In this document: one piece after another, positions 10,423 through 22,446 of the stretch
How the letters are laid out: each line of letters opens with the position of its first letter
Position numbering within the stretch: the stretch's first letter is position 1
Assembly (NCBI GenBank): GCA_009667805.1
Contig: CM019063.1
Location: 408,462,959-408,526,958 of the forward strand
DNA: 64,000 nt
Direction: 5' to 3'
Origin: Leptobrachium leishanense
Lineage: Eukaryota > Chordata > Amphibia > Anura > Megophryidae
Notes under the pieces: generated by a model
What the model was told of the DNA's origin: nothing
The model's input: only the letters and a program-made list of their open reading frames with translations
The model's database searches: none
Program-made: the position numbers and the translations under genes

Positions 10423-11103
10423 TCAATACTTTGTTATATATCCTTTGTTGTCAATGACAGAGGTCAAACGTTTTCTGTAAGTCTTCACAAGGTTTTCACA
10501 CACTGTTGCTGGTATTTTTTCCCATTCCGCCATGCAGATCTCCTCTAGAGCAGTGATGTCTTGTGGCTGTCGCTGGGCAACACGGACCTTCAACTCCCTC
10601 CAAATGTTTTCTATGGGGTTGAGATCTGGAGACTGGCTAGGCCACTCCAGGACCTTGGTATGCTTCTTACGAAGCCACTCCTTTGTTGCCCGGGCGGTGT
10701 GTTTGGGATCATTGTCCTGCTGAAAGACCCAGCCACCTTTCATCTTCAATGCCCTTGCTGATGGAAGGAGGTTTTCACTCAAAATCTCACGATACATGGC
10801 CCCATTCATTCTTCCCTTTACATGGATCAGTCGTCCTGGTCCCTTTGCAGAAAAACAGTCCCAAAGCATGATGTTTCTGCCACCATGCTTCACAGTAGGT
10901 ATGGTGTTCTTTGGATGCAACTCAGCTTTCTCTCTCCTCCAAACACGACGAGTTGAGTTTTTACCAAAAAGTTCTACTTTGGTTTCATCTGACCATATGA
11001 CATTCTCCCAATCCTCTTCTGGATCATCCAAATGCTCTCTAGCAAACTTCAGACGGGCCCGGGCATGTACTGGCTTAAGCAGGGGGACACGTTTGGCACT
11101 CAC
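10423..11103 (-). pseudogene. Tc1-like transposase, catalytic domain
   Basis: About 220 residues of DDE transposase. It shows [10 protein letters not shown] (Asp about residue 39), the glycine-rich [18 protein letters not shown] stretch, QQDNDPKHT (Asp about 130) and [11 protein letters not shown] (Glu about 165). The last two are 34 residues apart, the DD34E spacing of Tc1. The enzyme cuts and pastes its own element at TA. The catalytic triad is intact, but the frame is separated from the DNA-binding domain: near 11098 a few extra bases (repeat of AGTG) shift the frame, and the linker at 11104-11187 is out of frame. The apparent start is GTG and is not a real start. Confidence 0.9.
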
Positions 11104-11187
11104 TGCAGGATTTGAGTCCCTGGCGGCGTAGTGTGTTACTGATGGTAGCCTTTGTTACTTTGGTCCCAGCTCTCTGCAGGTCATTCA

Positions 11188-11448
11188 CTAGGTTCCCCGT
11201 GTGGTTCTGGGATCTTTGCTCACCGTTCTTGTGATCATTTTGACCCCACAGGGTGAGATCTTGCGTGGAGCCCCAGATCGATGGAGATTATCAGTGGTCT
11301 TGTATGTCTTCCATTTTCTAATGATTGCTCCCACAGTTGATTTCTTCACACCAAGCTGCTTGCCTATTACAGATTCAGTCTTCCCAGCCTGGTGCAGGTC
11401 TACAATTTTGTATCTGGTGTCCTTTGACAGCTCTTTGGTCTTGACCAT
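11188..11448 (-). pseudogene. Tc1-like transposase, N-terminal DNA-binding domain
   Basis: Starts with an ATG ([22 protein letters not shown]) and contains the paired-like helix-turn-helix [26 protein letters not shown] that binds the terminal inverted repeats, then a basic linker [14 protein letters not shown]. It ends early at residue 86, where a one-base change in length turns the following LVNDLQRAG codons out of frame. With 10423-11103 it would make a protein of usual Tc1 length (about 340 residues), so two small frame breaks are what kills this copy. Confidence 0.9.
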
Positions 11449-11827
11449 AGTGGAGTTTGGAGAGTGTCTGTTTGAGGTTGTGGACAGGTGTCTTTTTATA
11501 CTGATAACAAGTTCAAACAGGTGCCATTCATACAGGTAACGAGTGCAGGACAGAGGAGCCTCTTAAAGAAGACGTTACAGGTCTGTGAGAGCCAGAAATA
11601 TTGCTTGTTTGTACTGTACTGTAGGTGACCAAATACTTATTTTCCACCATAATTTGCAAATAAATTCTTTAAGAATCAGAAAATGTGATTTTCGGGATTT
11701 CTTTTTCTCATTTTGTCTCTCATAGTTGAAGTGTACCTATGCTGACAATTCCAGACCTCTCTCATCTTTTTAAGTGGGAGAACCTGCACAATTGGTGGCT
11801 GACTTATTACTTTTTTGCCCCACTGTA

Positions 11828-13136
11828 ATATATATATATATTACATAGCAGTCGATTGGATTGACTTAAAACTGGTTTGGGAAACATTTGGGTAAGAAAG
11901 TGAAATTATCCAGTTTAGGGATTTTGGTGCGAATGGGTCATTGTGGGTTTCAATGCACTGCAGTTCTCTGCTCTTGCAATACACCTCCTTATGTACAGTT
12001 ATACATTTTTGCCTCTTGTTAGCCCACGTTGGCGGACTAAGTAATGACAGAGTTACACATCATATTAACGAAACATATCATGAAGGCATGTCAGGAAAAT
12101 CCAGCAATTGAGATAACTATAACACTATATGACAGAGAATCCTGCAAGGTATTTTGATAGCTAGTGAGAGGCAATTATGTTTCAGCCAGAAATAAGCCAC
12201 AGTTTGCATTCTAATAGAACATGAACCCACAGTTCTCAAATCAGAACATTATTCTGTTTTACAACCTTGAAATGTATATATGAAATAGAACAAATAGAAT
12301 ATTTTAATATCGTCTCGCTTATCCATCACTGTAAACTCAATATGTAATTGTTGAGTTACCGTGCAGTCATTTTTTGTTCTCTTTATCACCTCTTTTTTTG
12401 CTATTTATTGTGTTGCCATTCTTATCAGCATAACTGTCATAGTTGTGCAGAAACCAAATGACTGATCACTTTGGACCAAAAACAAATCTTTCAATCCGAC
12501 TATAACAATATACTGTACTAATAATGGTCTGGTGTCCAAAGTAGGACACACTTTCCCTAATTGCTTTTAAATCACATTTCTGAAATGCACTCACAGCGTA
12601 GTTGTCAAAATGCACTTTTAATTTCATTTTCTAATTGTTCAGACATTGAAATGGGTTCAATGTGTCCGGAAGCACTAGGTGAATTTCACAAACTATTCTG
12701 CAGCTGTATTTTTATCAATATAAAATATTCTACTCATTGGTTGAGTCAATTTGCATAGCAATTAGGATGCTGAAAAAGACTTTAATGAAAGCTCACATTT
12801 TTCAACACCTGTTTGCTGTGTGATAGCCTAAAACATTTTAGATACGTGTCTCTTCACACTAAACAAACACAGTAGCTGGTCAACCTTTATGTCAATTCTA
12901 AATTTCCTAATCACAGAATATATTGCAGTAATCATAAAGTGATATCAAGGTAGAGGATTGCTTCACTTCATGGAATGGAAACCATAGAATACAGAAATAC
13001 ATTACAAAGTAAAGATCAAAGTAAACTGGTTTTATTTGGATCATTATAGTACTAGTATATGATAAAAGAGAAGGTTTTAAAAATGGTACTTTTAGTGATG
13101 TTCAGAATGTTATCATTTTATATATCTTTCTAATAT
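11828..13136. other. No gene; unique DNA
   Basis: About 1.3 kb of AT-rich sequence without recognised repeats or coding frames. Confidence 0.35.
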
Positions 13137-13139
13137 ATA

Positions 13140-13994
13140 CAGGGTTATTCAAAGAGCTCCGAATTGTTTGAGAAAGGTAACCGAACGCTGAAAATAAGCC
13201 ACAGTTGGCTTGGCCATTCGGCTATCCAGAGAGCAGGCAATTCGCCAAATCCTAGCGAATTGCCTGCACATACGGTGCCTGTTCGGTGCCTGTTCGAGGG
13301 CAGTGAAAACCCCATGAAAAGCACTGCTTCGGCTATTCAGAGAACACAAACCAGCAGTGAAAGGTTCCCGAAATGCCCTGCCATTCGGTGGTTTAATTCA
13401 GCAAATTTATTCAGGAGAATCCCATAGGCTTCAACGTTAAAAATATTCCTGTTTTAATTCAATATCTAATAAACCGTTCTTTATAAAATTCTGCAGTAAA
13501 GCGTCTCTTTATTTATAGATTTTTTTAGGATATTTTAAGGCTTTTTTTTTTTTTTTAGTTTTCTTCTTTTTTCTGTAACAGCCCTCTTTATTATCATTCC
13601 CTGGACCTCATATGCAAATTTCAGACATTTTCGCTCAGTAGTTTCTTTGCAAACAGCGTTTCACTTTCACACATTCATACAAACTGTTTTGCGAATTTAT
13701 TCACTGCCTCTTCTGCTTTGTCGAAGGCTGCGATCAGCTCCTGTTCGGGTTTTTCTGTGGTTTTCGGCAGGTTAATCCAGATGTTTTTGAGGGTTTTCGG
13801 CGTGCATTCGCTGGGTTTTGCGGTGAGTTTTCGTCGGGTTTGCGGTAGCTTTTCCCTGCAATTCGGGGACCCTGTGGGGCTTGCTGAATACACCGCAGGG
13901 TCACCGAAATGGGATCGGCAAAAGGAACCAAATTGAAGAGAACAAAAAGTCACCGAACGTGCGGTGACTTTTCGAATCTCTTTGAATAACCCTG
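13140..13994. mobile_element. Family C MITE, complete copy
   Basis: Ends CAGGGTTATTCAAAGAG and CTCTTTGAATAACCCTG are exact inverted copies, flanked by ATA on both sides (13137-13139, 13995-13997). The 855 bp hold no transposase. Other copies are at 32759-33511, 26268-26882 and 63017-63340. The 3-bp duplication would fit PIF/Harbinger, but the family is not certain. Confidence 0.75.
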
Positions 13995-13997
13995 ATA

Positions 13998-14674
13998 GTG
14001 TGTGTATGTGTCAGAATAAGGATTTGGAATTAAGGATAAGAGTTCAAGGATCGGACTAGAGCAGTAATATACAAATTGCCTTTGTTATGGTTGTTACAAC
14101 ACCGTCAATCCAGATGGGGAAAAAATCAAAGAACGGCAGGCAAAATTTCAACATAGCTTGTAAAGTGTATTAAAGCATCAACGTTTGCAAATCTGTAAAA
14201 ACCATAAAAAAGTTAACGCTTTACTGTTTTGTAAACCTCAAAGCAAGGCAAGGAGTCTGTGATACATTCATTTGTATCTGTGATAGAAAAACCTGTACAT
14301 GTTTTAACATAAAACATGAAAATGTGTAAGCGGTCAACCTGCAGATAATTTGGTGGAACAATAAGTGAAGCAAAACAGCGGGGAAGCTAGTACCCTGCAG
14401 GATATTGAAGAACCATACAGCCACATGCAGCAGGAGGAACCAGAGTCACAATGCATTGAGTGGAGGGGAATGTATCGGACAAATGCCAACAGTGGATGTA
14501 CAAAACAAGATGCAGAAGAGCGAGGAGGCGTAAGATTCTCAGTTATGACCCATTGTCAGCTAAGCATGCCATATGCTAGTCTAATTCATAGACTAATCCA
14601 GAGGCAAGTTTACTGAGGTGAAAATCCACCCTATTTACAAACATCAAATCGAATGCAATTTAGGATATCCCCAC
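13998..14674. other. No gene seen
   Basis: Unique sequence. The frames at 14221-14424 and 14365-14616 overlap on opposite strands and show no known motif. Confidence 0.35.
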
Positions 14675-14682
14675 CCCAGAGA

Positions 14683-14985
14683 CTGGGCCAGTACATCCAT
14701 TAGGCCAATTAGGCAGTTGCCTGGGGTGCCATTAGGAAGGGGGCGCTGTGCTGGGCTAATATAACTGCGAGCACTATGGCAGAAATTATGCTGTGCCTGT
14801 GTAGTGCTGCCACAGATCTAGATGCAGCGCCCTCGTGCCTTTGAGCTCCCAGTCCGCTATCACCCCCGTTTCAACTGTGGACTTTACAAGAATATTTCAA
14901 TATTTCAATTTGGAATAATTTGGGAGTGGGGAGGAGGCAAAACAAAATTTTGTCTACGGTGGAAGAAATCCTTGCACCAGCCTTG
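14683..14985. mobile_element. Short hAT-like element
   Basis: Imperfect inverted ends CTGGGCCAGTACATCC and TTGCACCAGCCTTG, flanked by CCCAGAGA and CTCAGAGA (one mismatch in an 8-bp duplication). About 300 bp, no coding capacity. The text near the left end (TTAGGCAGTTGCCTGGGG) resembles many vertebrate hAT MITEs. Confidence 0.5.
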
Positions 14986-14993
14986 CTCAGAGA

Positions 14994-15436
14994 TAATCTG
15001 TGTACAAAGACAAGCAAGGTTGTATAATGTGTTTCACCTTTCAGAAATCTGTTGAAGATTTATTTTGTACAATAATCTGTTTCAGTATACTGGTTGGGCC
15101 TACTTTTGTTTTAGTTAAAAGGAAAGGTACATGGTCTTAACTCTTTCTCCTTCACCGCAGGCTTACTGTGCTCTCATCCTTTAGAAACCACAGATACAGA
15201 TTTATTTAAAGACAATTATTACTGAGTTGTCATTTATGTCAAACGCACATGTTTGATAATACATTAATTGGATCCTGAACCTCTAGCAAATTTGTTGCCC
15301 TTTGAGGAGTGAGTTCAGTATACAGGCTTAAAAGGCAAACAAATAATAGCTCTGTTCATACCAGGAGAATATTTTAATTATGTCTGTTGTACCATTATGG
15401 GGAAAAGCTGTAAAACTAATGAAAAGTATAGAAGTC
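14994..15436. other. No gene seen
   Basis: Unique AT-rich sequence. CTCTTTCTCCTTCACCGCAG at 15142-15161 looks like a splice acceptor, but all frames downstream close quickly. Confidence 0.35.
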
Positions 15437-15439
15437 AAC

Positions 15440-16177
15440 GGACACTATTACAATGATCACGTTAAAATGGGAATGCTAAGGAGAAAAACCTGCGCTTGCA
15501 GGTTTCTCCTTGGCATCCCTGTTTTAGCGTGATATTACGGTGCAGGCGCTAATCCAGCAGCCTGCACCGTAACACGTAACACCGTGGCAGCGTTAAGGGC
15601 GCCGCAAGCATCCCCTCCATGGACTCCATTGAGGCTCCCGTTGCCGGTCACATGACCTGCAGGATCTCGCCTCGTGAGATCCATCAGGTCAGCATAGAGA
15701 TTCGCAGAGGGACACTGAGGGACTTTCCCCCCAGTCTCTCTCTGTTCCCAGTGGCAAGAAGCAGATGGAGCTGCCGTTCCCAGCGTTGGATGAAAGGTGA
15801 TTTTTAAAAAAAAAAAAAAAATTGGGGGGGGGAGCGGGATTTCAGCTGGTGCTTATTGATTCCGCAGAAGCGGAATCCGTTAGCACCAGGTCCTAGCTGT
15901 GGGTAACTTTTCAGTTAACCGCAGCAGGACGGTAATTAGCGTTAGGACTTTGTAATCCTAGTGCTAATTAACACTTTGCGCTCTCTATGCTTAACATGGG
16001 GAGCGCAAAGTACAGTAACCTCGCACTGAAAAGCGCAAGCTACGAATCGCTAATGGGTTTTTTAACCTGTTAGCATTCGGATTCTAACATGGTGTGCCTG
16101 AGCTAGGGCAACCATGGCTAACGGTAACACTCAGACAGGTGAGCACTAAAGTTAGCATTAGGAATGTAATAGTGCCC
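15440..16177 (+). mobile_element. Family B MITE, complete copy
   Basis: Ends GGACACTATTAC and GTAATAGTGCCC are inverted, flanked by AAC on both sides (15437-15439, 16178-16180). Internal landmarks match family A: the CTCCATGGA motif, GGATGAAAGGTGA, GGGGAGCGCAAAGTACAGTA, and a hairpin around TTAGCAATCGG-like words. The 738 bp are non-coding. The 3-bp duplication suggests PIF/Harbinger. Confidence 0.75.
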
Positions 16178-16180
16178 AAC

Positions 16181-18480
16181 CTATTTTATGTTTTCACTTT
16201 TCAGAAACTCAAGGTTTATTATGTGGAAATAGATAAAGAAAATGTTATTTTTCTTTAGTTGTTATTGTGTTAATGGGACTATTGTGACATTGTAACTGAC
16301 AGCACTAAAAATTCATAAAATCTTTGAGAATATTCTTTTGTAAAAATCAATATAAGCAAATGTTTTCTTCAAGTGGTTTCAGTGGAAGATCAGGAATTGA
16401 AATGGATAAGAAAAGATACCCAATGGATATCCATGTATCCAAATGAAAAAGTTCAATTAGAAATATAGTAACTATCAAATCTCCAAAAAGTGAAGCGTCT
16501 GGAAAACAGATAGTTCTTCATTGTCCTTCTGCCAGTTCTGTTAATGACTTCAGGGGCTAATACTATAACTGCTTTGCATGGCACCATTTCTGGTTTTAGT
16601 GCATGCAAACGGCAAGAATGATTTCACTTATAAACTGGTCCACAACCACCCAGCAGTAGCTGGAATAGTGATTTGTCAGAGATTGATTAAAAAAAAGGCA
16701 TTTAGAAAATAATTAAATCATTTAAACATGATTTAGAATTTTTTAAAATAAAATTACTTAAATTCTGGTCAGCGCTTTCTAATGGGTGTTCAATTTGGAG
16801 ATATGCATGTCAACTGATCTGAAACAAAGAAGAACATATCATAGTACAGATATGTATGGCATTAATTTAGAAATACTTTGCTTGCCAAATGATCAGTCAC
16901 ACAGATTTGAGTCATAGACTGGGCTGTCAGTGGAAGATGCCTGTGGGTTCCTTATGGCACATCCATCAGCTAAATGATAATTTAAGCTGCTGGTAATCGT
17001 AATAGCGACCATTTCTAACTCCCTCAATTCCAGGCACATAACATCAAAGATGACATTCAGAAATGTGGACCATTGTCTCTGCTGAAGATAATTTCATTTC
17101 TACTTTTAGGCTAGTTCAAATCATTATTTAATGTGGTTTACCAAGGTGTGAACTGCTGGAGAATTGAAGGCTGAAAGAATGCCAAAGTTTGAAAACGTAT
17201 AAAATCTTCTATTTTGCCCTAATATTAGCAAACTATATTGTCTTACACGTGTTTGTAAATTGCATGGAATAGTTTTGAATATCAAATTTGCATTTAAATA
17301 GCAAAAAGCAATAGAAATGCGTTAGTAAAGCAAATAGATTTGGGTATGGTGAAAGCATTGAAACAACTTTTGAAAGATGTCAGATATTTCCCTTTGTGTT
17401 ACATCTCCGTTTTGGCATCAAAGTCAGATAGCTGATTCCTATGCCTAATTTCCAAGACACACAGGAGAAAGAACAGTATTGTTGTGGAAAAAGGACATTC
17501 AATTAAAATGATAAAAAATGTCAGTGTTGTAGCATTTCTAACTGCTGCTCAGAGATTTTTCTGTGGGTTTTTTTGTGAGAGAAATAAAACTTTTAACTCT
17601 GCATTTTTCATCAGAGACTGCATAAACTGGTGTTTTCCATAAAGCAAATTACGAAAGAACTGTATGTTGCCGGCACACCAGTTTTAAATATGAAAGATAA
17701 ATACAATCATCTAGAAAACACAAACTCATCCTTTTAACTATACACTCACACAAATGCTTTTCTTTGTACCATGTATACGTCTACACGCGGAACTTCACAC
17801 AATCATCCTCATACACTCTCACAAATTTTTACATGGACATACTGATCAAAAGGAGAAGAGAAATGACTTGCAATGGGATATGCCCTGTACAAGACTTCTC
17901 CAAAATTAGGGATCTCTGTACCATCATCAATTTAGGGCGATAAACCCATATAATTAGTGGTATGAAAAAAGAACAACCTTCCGTGAGACCAAAATGAGCT
18001 CACGGTCGGTGTCGGATGACCACATGCATGCAATTATAATTACAAAATGTCATAACATTCTTTATTGAATCTTGACAACAATTAAAATGTGTTTAAAAAC
18101 ACAATTGTGAACACCTTGTACATGTACTTAGTTCATTACTCAGAATTGCCCCAAGTTTGGTATATTGGTACTGGCTGTAATATTGCAGGATATTTTCATG
18201 GGTTTGGTATAGCAAGTCGCACTTATTACAGCTCCCTAACCATATTCCCAAGGGGGGAAAAAATAAAAATAAATAATAATATAATAATTATTTATTTGCC
18301 CCTCGATGGTTTGTCACTCGTGGTAATAAAGCAAGTCAAATAACCAAAGACAAGGAGCTAGATGGCCGTGGTTAGTAGTATGTGTGACCATATGTTGCAG
18401 GTCTACTGAGTATCACCTGGTCTCCTTTATAATGGGACCATATATTCATACTGATCAGCCTGAATATGTGTGTGTATGTA
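16181..18480. other. No gene; unique AT-rich DNA
   Basis: 2.3 kb with no terminal repeats, LINE motifs or exons that I can support. It is among the longest repeat-free stretches in the window. Confidence 0.35.
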
Positions 18481-18570
18481 TATATATATTATATAAGAAA
18501 TCCAAATGGCCCCGCGCTCAACATACCAGAAAGTTTCCTTGCTCCGGTGCAGAAAATCCGACTGCCGCCA

Positions 18571-18667
18571 CAATACTCCACAAGTTTCGGATGCGCACGG
18601 AGGCTTGTTTTTTAGTCATTTCATTTTTAAAAAACAAGCCTCCGTGTGCGTCCAAAACTTGTGGAGT
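18571..18667. repeat. Fold-back repeat
   Basis: ACTCCACAAGTTTCGGATGC...GCTTGTTTTTTA (18571-18613) is mirrored by TAAAAAACAAGCCTCCG...CTTGTGGAGT (18627-18667) around a short centre, with a few mismatches. It abuts a (TA)n run that borders the Tc1 type 2 element. Confidence 0.7.
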
Positions 18668-18766
18668 GTGTGTGTGTAATATATATATATATATATATAT
18701 GTCCATATAAATATATTTGGACACAGGCAAAATTTTCATACTTTTGGCTGTGTATGCCACCAGAAT

Positions 18767-19076
18767 TGTCACGTACCTCCAGTGCCCAGCAGCCTCCTGC
18801 ACGCTGCTCGCTTGCCAAGCGCCGGATAAAATGCACACCAGTGCTGATCACGTGAAGCCCAGAGGGGCTCATTAGGAAAGCACGCGGTCTGGTATATAAG
18901 CCCTTCAGTTAGCCCAGACCAGCGCACTGTCATGTTCTCACACTCCCCAGTGCTCCCAAGTGTTCTGAATATATATATATATTAGTCACTATAATTGACC
19001 ACTACAAGGATCGGAATATTAGGGTAAACTCTGTGTACAAGGATCATATACATATATCCATAAGGAATTCGTGACA
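18767..19076. mobile_element. Solo LTR in Tc1 type 2
   Basis: Starts TGTCACG and ends GTGACA, flanked by AGAAT on both sides (18762-18766, 19077-19081). The sister Tc1 near 42880 reads ACCACCAGAATAAAATT without the insert, a direct empty site. At 310 bp with 5-bp duplications it fits a Gypsy- or ERV-type solo LTR. No internal region remains. Confidence 0.8.
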
Positions 19077-19086
19077 AGAATAAAAT

Positions 19087-19640
19087 TCTCTTCACTGGCT
19101 CCCCATCCACTGCAGAATTAAGTTCAAAATCCTTATCCTTACCTACAAAACCCTCACTAACTCAGCTCCCCACTACCTGTCCTCACTAATCACCAAATAC
19201 ACCCCAGCCCGCTCCCTAAGGTCAAACAGTGACCTGCGCCTAGCTTCTCCCCGCATCACCTCTTCCCATGATAGACTGCAGGATTTCTCACGCGCAGCCC
19301 CCACTCTCTGGAACGCTCTCCCTCGTACTGTCAGACTTTCCCCTAACTTCTCTTCCTTCAAACGCTCCCTTAAAACGTTCCTATTTAGGGAAGCCTACCA
19401 CCCAACTCACTGACGCAACCACCAATCACTCTCACCTTACAGTCCTCTCCTCCTGTTTCCAACCCCAACCCTCCTACATTGTGAGTTCCTACGGGAATAG
19501 GGCCCTCATCTCCTCCTGTACTGTTTGTCAAATGTTGTTCAATGTATTGTAACCCTGTCTATACTGTGCCAATTGTACAGCACTGTGGAATATGCTGGCG
19601 CTTTATAAATAAAGAATAATAATAATAATCATAATAATAA
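19087..19640 (+). mobile_element. LINE type B, second copy
   Basis: Near-identical to 870-1268 plus 1925-2065: the LHWLPIHCRIKFKI region, WNALP, and the 3' UTR running uninterrupted from TTGTGAGTT to CCTACGGG, ending TATAAATAAAG(AATAAT)n. 5'-truncated at the start of the LHW motif. It provides the empty site for the CR1 insertion at 1269-1924. Confidence 0.8.
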
Positions 19641-19880
19641 AACAAAACAATTCAAATGAATTTGAATTGCAGACTTTCAGCTTTAATTCAAGTAGTTGAA
19701 CATAAATATCAAGTACAATTTTTTTGGAACTGCAACCATTTTTCTATACAAGGGCTCAAATGTAATTGGATAAATGAATAGAACCACAAATAAAAAGTTG
19801 ATTTTTAATATTTTGTCAAGCATCCTCTACTGGCAATGACTGCCTGAAGTCTGGAACCCATGGACATTACCAAAGACTTT

Positions 19881-21142
19881 GGGTTCAATCACATGCCTGT
19901 AGCTAAAACCAGCGCGCTAAGGGAAAAAAATTCCCTTTGCATCCTGGTTTCACCAGCGGATTATGGGACAGGCATGGAATACAGCAGCCTGCGCTGTAGC
20001 AGCCTCTAGGCTTCAGGATGTTCGGGGCAGTGCTAAAATGCCGTCCAAAGCATATCCTCCATGGAGTCCATTGGACTCCATGGAGGATTCTCCTGCTGTG
20101 TCACATGACTGGCAGGATCTCGCCTCTCGCGGGCCGGCCTTCTCGCCGCGGGATGAGAGGGGAGTATTTGTTTGGGGGCTTTTCAGCTGCTGCTAACTGA
20201 TTCTGCAGCAGCGGAATCAGTTAGCAGCGGCTAAGAGCTGGTGTTAACTTGTTGGTTAGCAACAGCTCTTTGCAACTAGCATTAGGAGTTTGTGATCCTA
20301 ATGCTAATTAGTCACTGCTTACACATTGCGCTCCCCATGTTACTTATAGGGAGCACAAAGTACAGATATCTCAGGGTATAAACCACTAATACTGATTCGC
20401 TAACAGGTTTTTTTAACCTCCCTGGCGGTCTAATTTTTTCAAAATTTTGTGTCTAAAAGCATCTCAATTTTTTTTTAAAGGAAACGTGTTTTTGTACATA
20501 GTTAGCCTGTAATAATTAGGAATCACGCACTGAAATCCGTGCAATCAAGAGTTCTTACTCTTACTCTAAGGTAAAATCCTTTATAAATAAATTAATTAAT
20601 TAAAAAAAATAGTAAATACACTGAGTCCGATAAAGTTTGAAACACAACATAATAATTTATTATCCCAAAAATAATTATCCAAAATAATGCAAATAAATGA
20701 TGTACAATAAAATACAACAAAAAACACTGAAATCTGTCTGAGAACAAGGGTGAGACGATGTATGGTCTATTTCTTATCCTGTACTGCCACCTAGTGGCCG
20801 TTCATAAACGTTGCCATTTGTATTCAGTGAGTATTATGAATGAAGTTTGCTGCGTCTAGCCCCCCTGCATCATGTGACTCGCAGGGAGCCATCCAGGAAG
20901 CAGCTCGCCGCGATCACACTGCAGAGACAGCGAGGGAGCCAGGAGGAGGTGAGTATGTATCCAGCCCGAGTGTGGCTCGGGGTTACCGTTCGTGGTAGTG
21001 AAATTTAACTCCGAGTCACACTCGGGAACATTGCCAGGGAGGTTAATCCCTTAGCAAATCGGAGGTGATCTGTGCAGAGCGCCATCACCTTCTTTAAGCT
21101 AGCACTAACGTGAGCGTTAGGTTGAAGGAGGTGTTAGAGCAC
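19881..21142 (+). mobile_element. Family A MITE, copy holding a TTAA element
   Basis: Left end GGGTTCAATCACATGCC and right end GGTGTTAGAGCAC are imperfect inverted copies. It interrupts Tc1 type 2 between GACTT and TTGGTTTTC; the sister Tc1 at 43125 reads GACTTGGTTTGC. Its central hairpin at TTTTTTTAA is split by the element at 20413-21046; the uninterrupted hairpin is at 5865-5890. Confidence 0.75.
20413..21046. mobile_element. TTAA-flanked non-autonomous element
   Basis: TTAA (20413-20416, 21043-21046) bounds inverted ends CCTCCCTGGCGG and TTGCCAGGGAGG. Exact TTAA duplication and CC..GG ends suggest piggyBac. 634 bp, no coding frame. The empty site is the family A hairpin GGGTTTTTTAACCC. 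Confidence 0.8.
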
Positions 21143-22110
21143 TTGGTTTTCTCCTTTCTGATGCTTTGCCAGGCTCTAACTGCAGCTGTCTTCAGTTGTT
21201 CTTTGCTTGTGGGTCTTTCTGCCTTTTAGTTTTGCCTTCAAGTGAAATGCATGCTGAATTGGGTTGAGATCAAGTAATTCATTCAGCCATTACAGAATAT
21301 TCCACGTTTTTTTCTTCAAAAACTCCTGGGTTGCCTTTGCAGTGTGTTTTGGACCATTGTCCATTTGTACTGTGAAGCGCCGCCCAATCAACTTTGCATT
21401 TGGCTGACTCTGGACTGACAGTATATCTCTAAACCCTGCTGAATTTCATCTGGCTGCTTCTGTCACATCGTCAATAAACCCCAATGACCCATTGCCACTG
21501 TAAACCATGGATGCCCATGCCATCACACTGCCTCCACCATGGTTTACAGATGATGTTGTGTGCTTTGGATCATTAGCTGTTCCAAGCCTTTTCCATTTTT
21601 TTCTTCCTGTCATTCTGGTACAGATTAAATTTAGTTTCTTCTGCCAAAAAACATCTAAAAAAGACAGGCCAGTTCTGGAAAAGCTTTCTTTGGACAAAGT
21701 CTAATCTGGCTTTTCTATTCATCAGGCTTATGAATGGTTTTCACCTATGGTGAACCCTCTGTATTTGCTCTTGTTATGTCTTTTCTTGATTGTAGACTTT
21801 GACAATGATACGCCACTTCCTGAAGAGTGTCCTGCACTTATCTGGATGTTGTGAATGGGGTTTTCTTTACCATAGAGAGGATACTGTGATCATCCACCAC
21901 CGTTGTCTTCTGTGATTTCCCAGGCCTTTTTATGTTGCTGAGTTCACTAGTGCGTTCTTCTTTCCTCAGAATTCATTGAGCTGTTGATTTGGCCACTCCT
22001 AATGTTGCTGTTATCTCTGATGGATTTGTTTTGTTTTTGAATCTTTACAATGGCCTGTTTCACTTGCACGGACAGCTCTTTGAATGCATGATTTAGGTTC
22101 ACAGCAATAG
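21143..22110 (-). pseudogene. Tc1 type 2 transposase remnant
   Basis: Minus-strand translation gives pieces in several frames. The helix-turn-helix part (about 22090-21780) matches the intact sister at 43149-43481. A middle part (21697-21446) reads NDPKHTTSSVNHGGGSVMAWAS and GNGSLGFIDDVTEAAR, the glycine-rich core after the first catalytic Asp of Tc1 transposases. The remaining C-terminal part runs toward 21150, with the MITE insertion beyond. Stops and frameshifts throughout mean no enzyme is made. The real gene would be about 340 codons. Confidence 0.75.
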
Positions 22111-22446
22111 ATTCCAAATGAAAATACCACTGTTAGAATCAACTCCAGAACTTTTACCTGCTTAATTGATGAAGAAATAATGGAGTAGCCACACCTGACC
22201 ATGAAACCGCTTTTGATTCAATTGTCCAATTACTTTTGGTCCCGTGAAAAAAGAGGATGCTGCTCTTAAGAGCTGTAATTCCTAAACCCTTCCTCCAATT
22301 TGTAGGTACATACCCTCAAATTAAACCTGAGAGTGTGGACTTTCTGCTCCCATCCATTATATAACTATAGCTTGAATATGTTTTGATAAGTAGCTGAAAA
22401 AAACTAAATTGTGCATGTGTTCAAATATATGTGGACCTAACTGTAA

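Larger units (their letters stand above)
10207..11825 (-). mobile_element. Tc1-like transposon, nearly full length
   Basis: Long inverted ends (at least 110 bp: CAGTGGGGCAAAAAAGTA... and its complement ending TTTTTTGCCCCACTG) are flanked by TA on both sides within (TA)n runs. The 1619-bp size is normal for Tc1 elements. It encodes the two transposase pieces listed separately on the minus strand. TIRs look well preserved, so it may still be mobilised in trans if a source transposase exists (inference). Confidence 0.9.
18699..22443 (-). mobile_element. Tc1-like transposon type 2, swollen by insertions
   Basis: Left end GTCCATATAAATATATTTGGACAC... and right end ...GTGTTCAAATATATGTGGACCTAACTG are inverted; TA follows on the right. 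It is interrupted by a solo LTR (18767-19076), a LINE B copy (19087-19640) and a family A MITE (19881-21142) that holds a TTAA element. Subtracting these leaves about 1.6 kb, the usual Tc1 size. A deleted sister copy at 42815-43530 supplies the empty-site sequences. Confidence 0.8.

Noticed and set aside
10532..11539. Plus-strand frames across the Tc1 element
   Set aside because: They are the antisense of the transposase.
18384..18872. Several overlapping frames of about 100 codons on both strands
   Set aside because: They fall in the fold-back repeat and (TA)n run and read IYIYIYI stretches.
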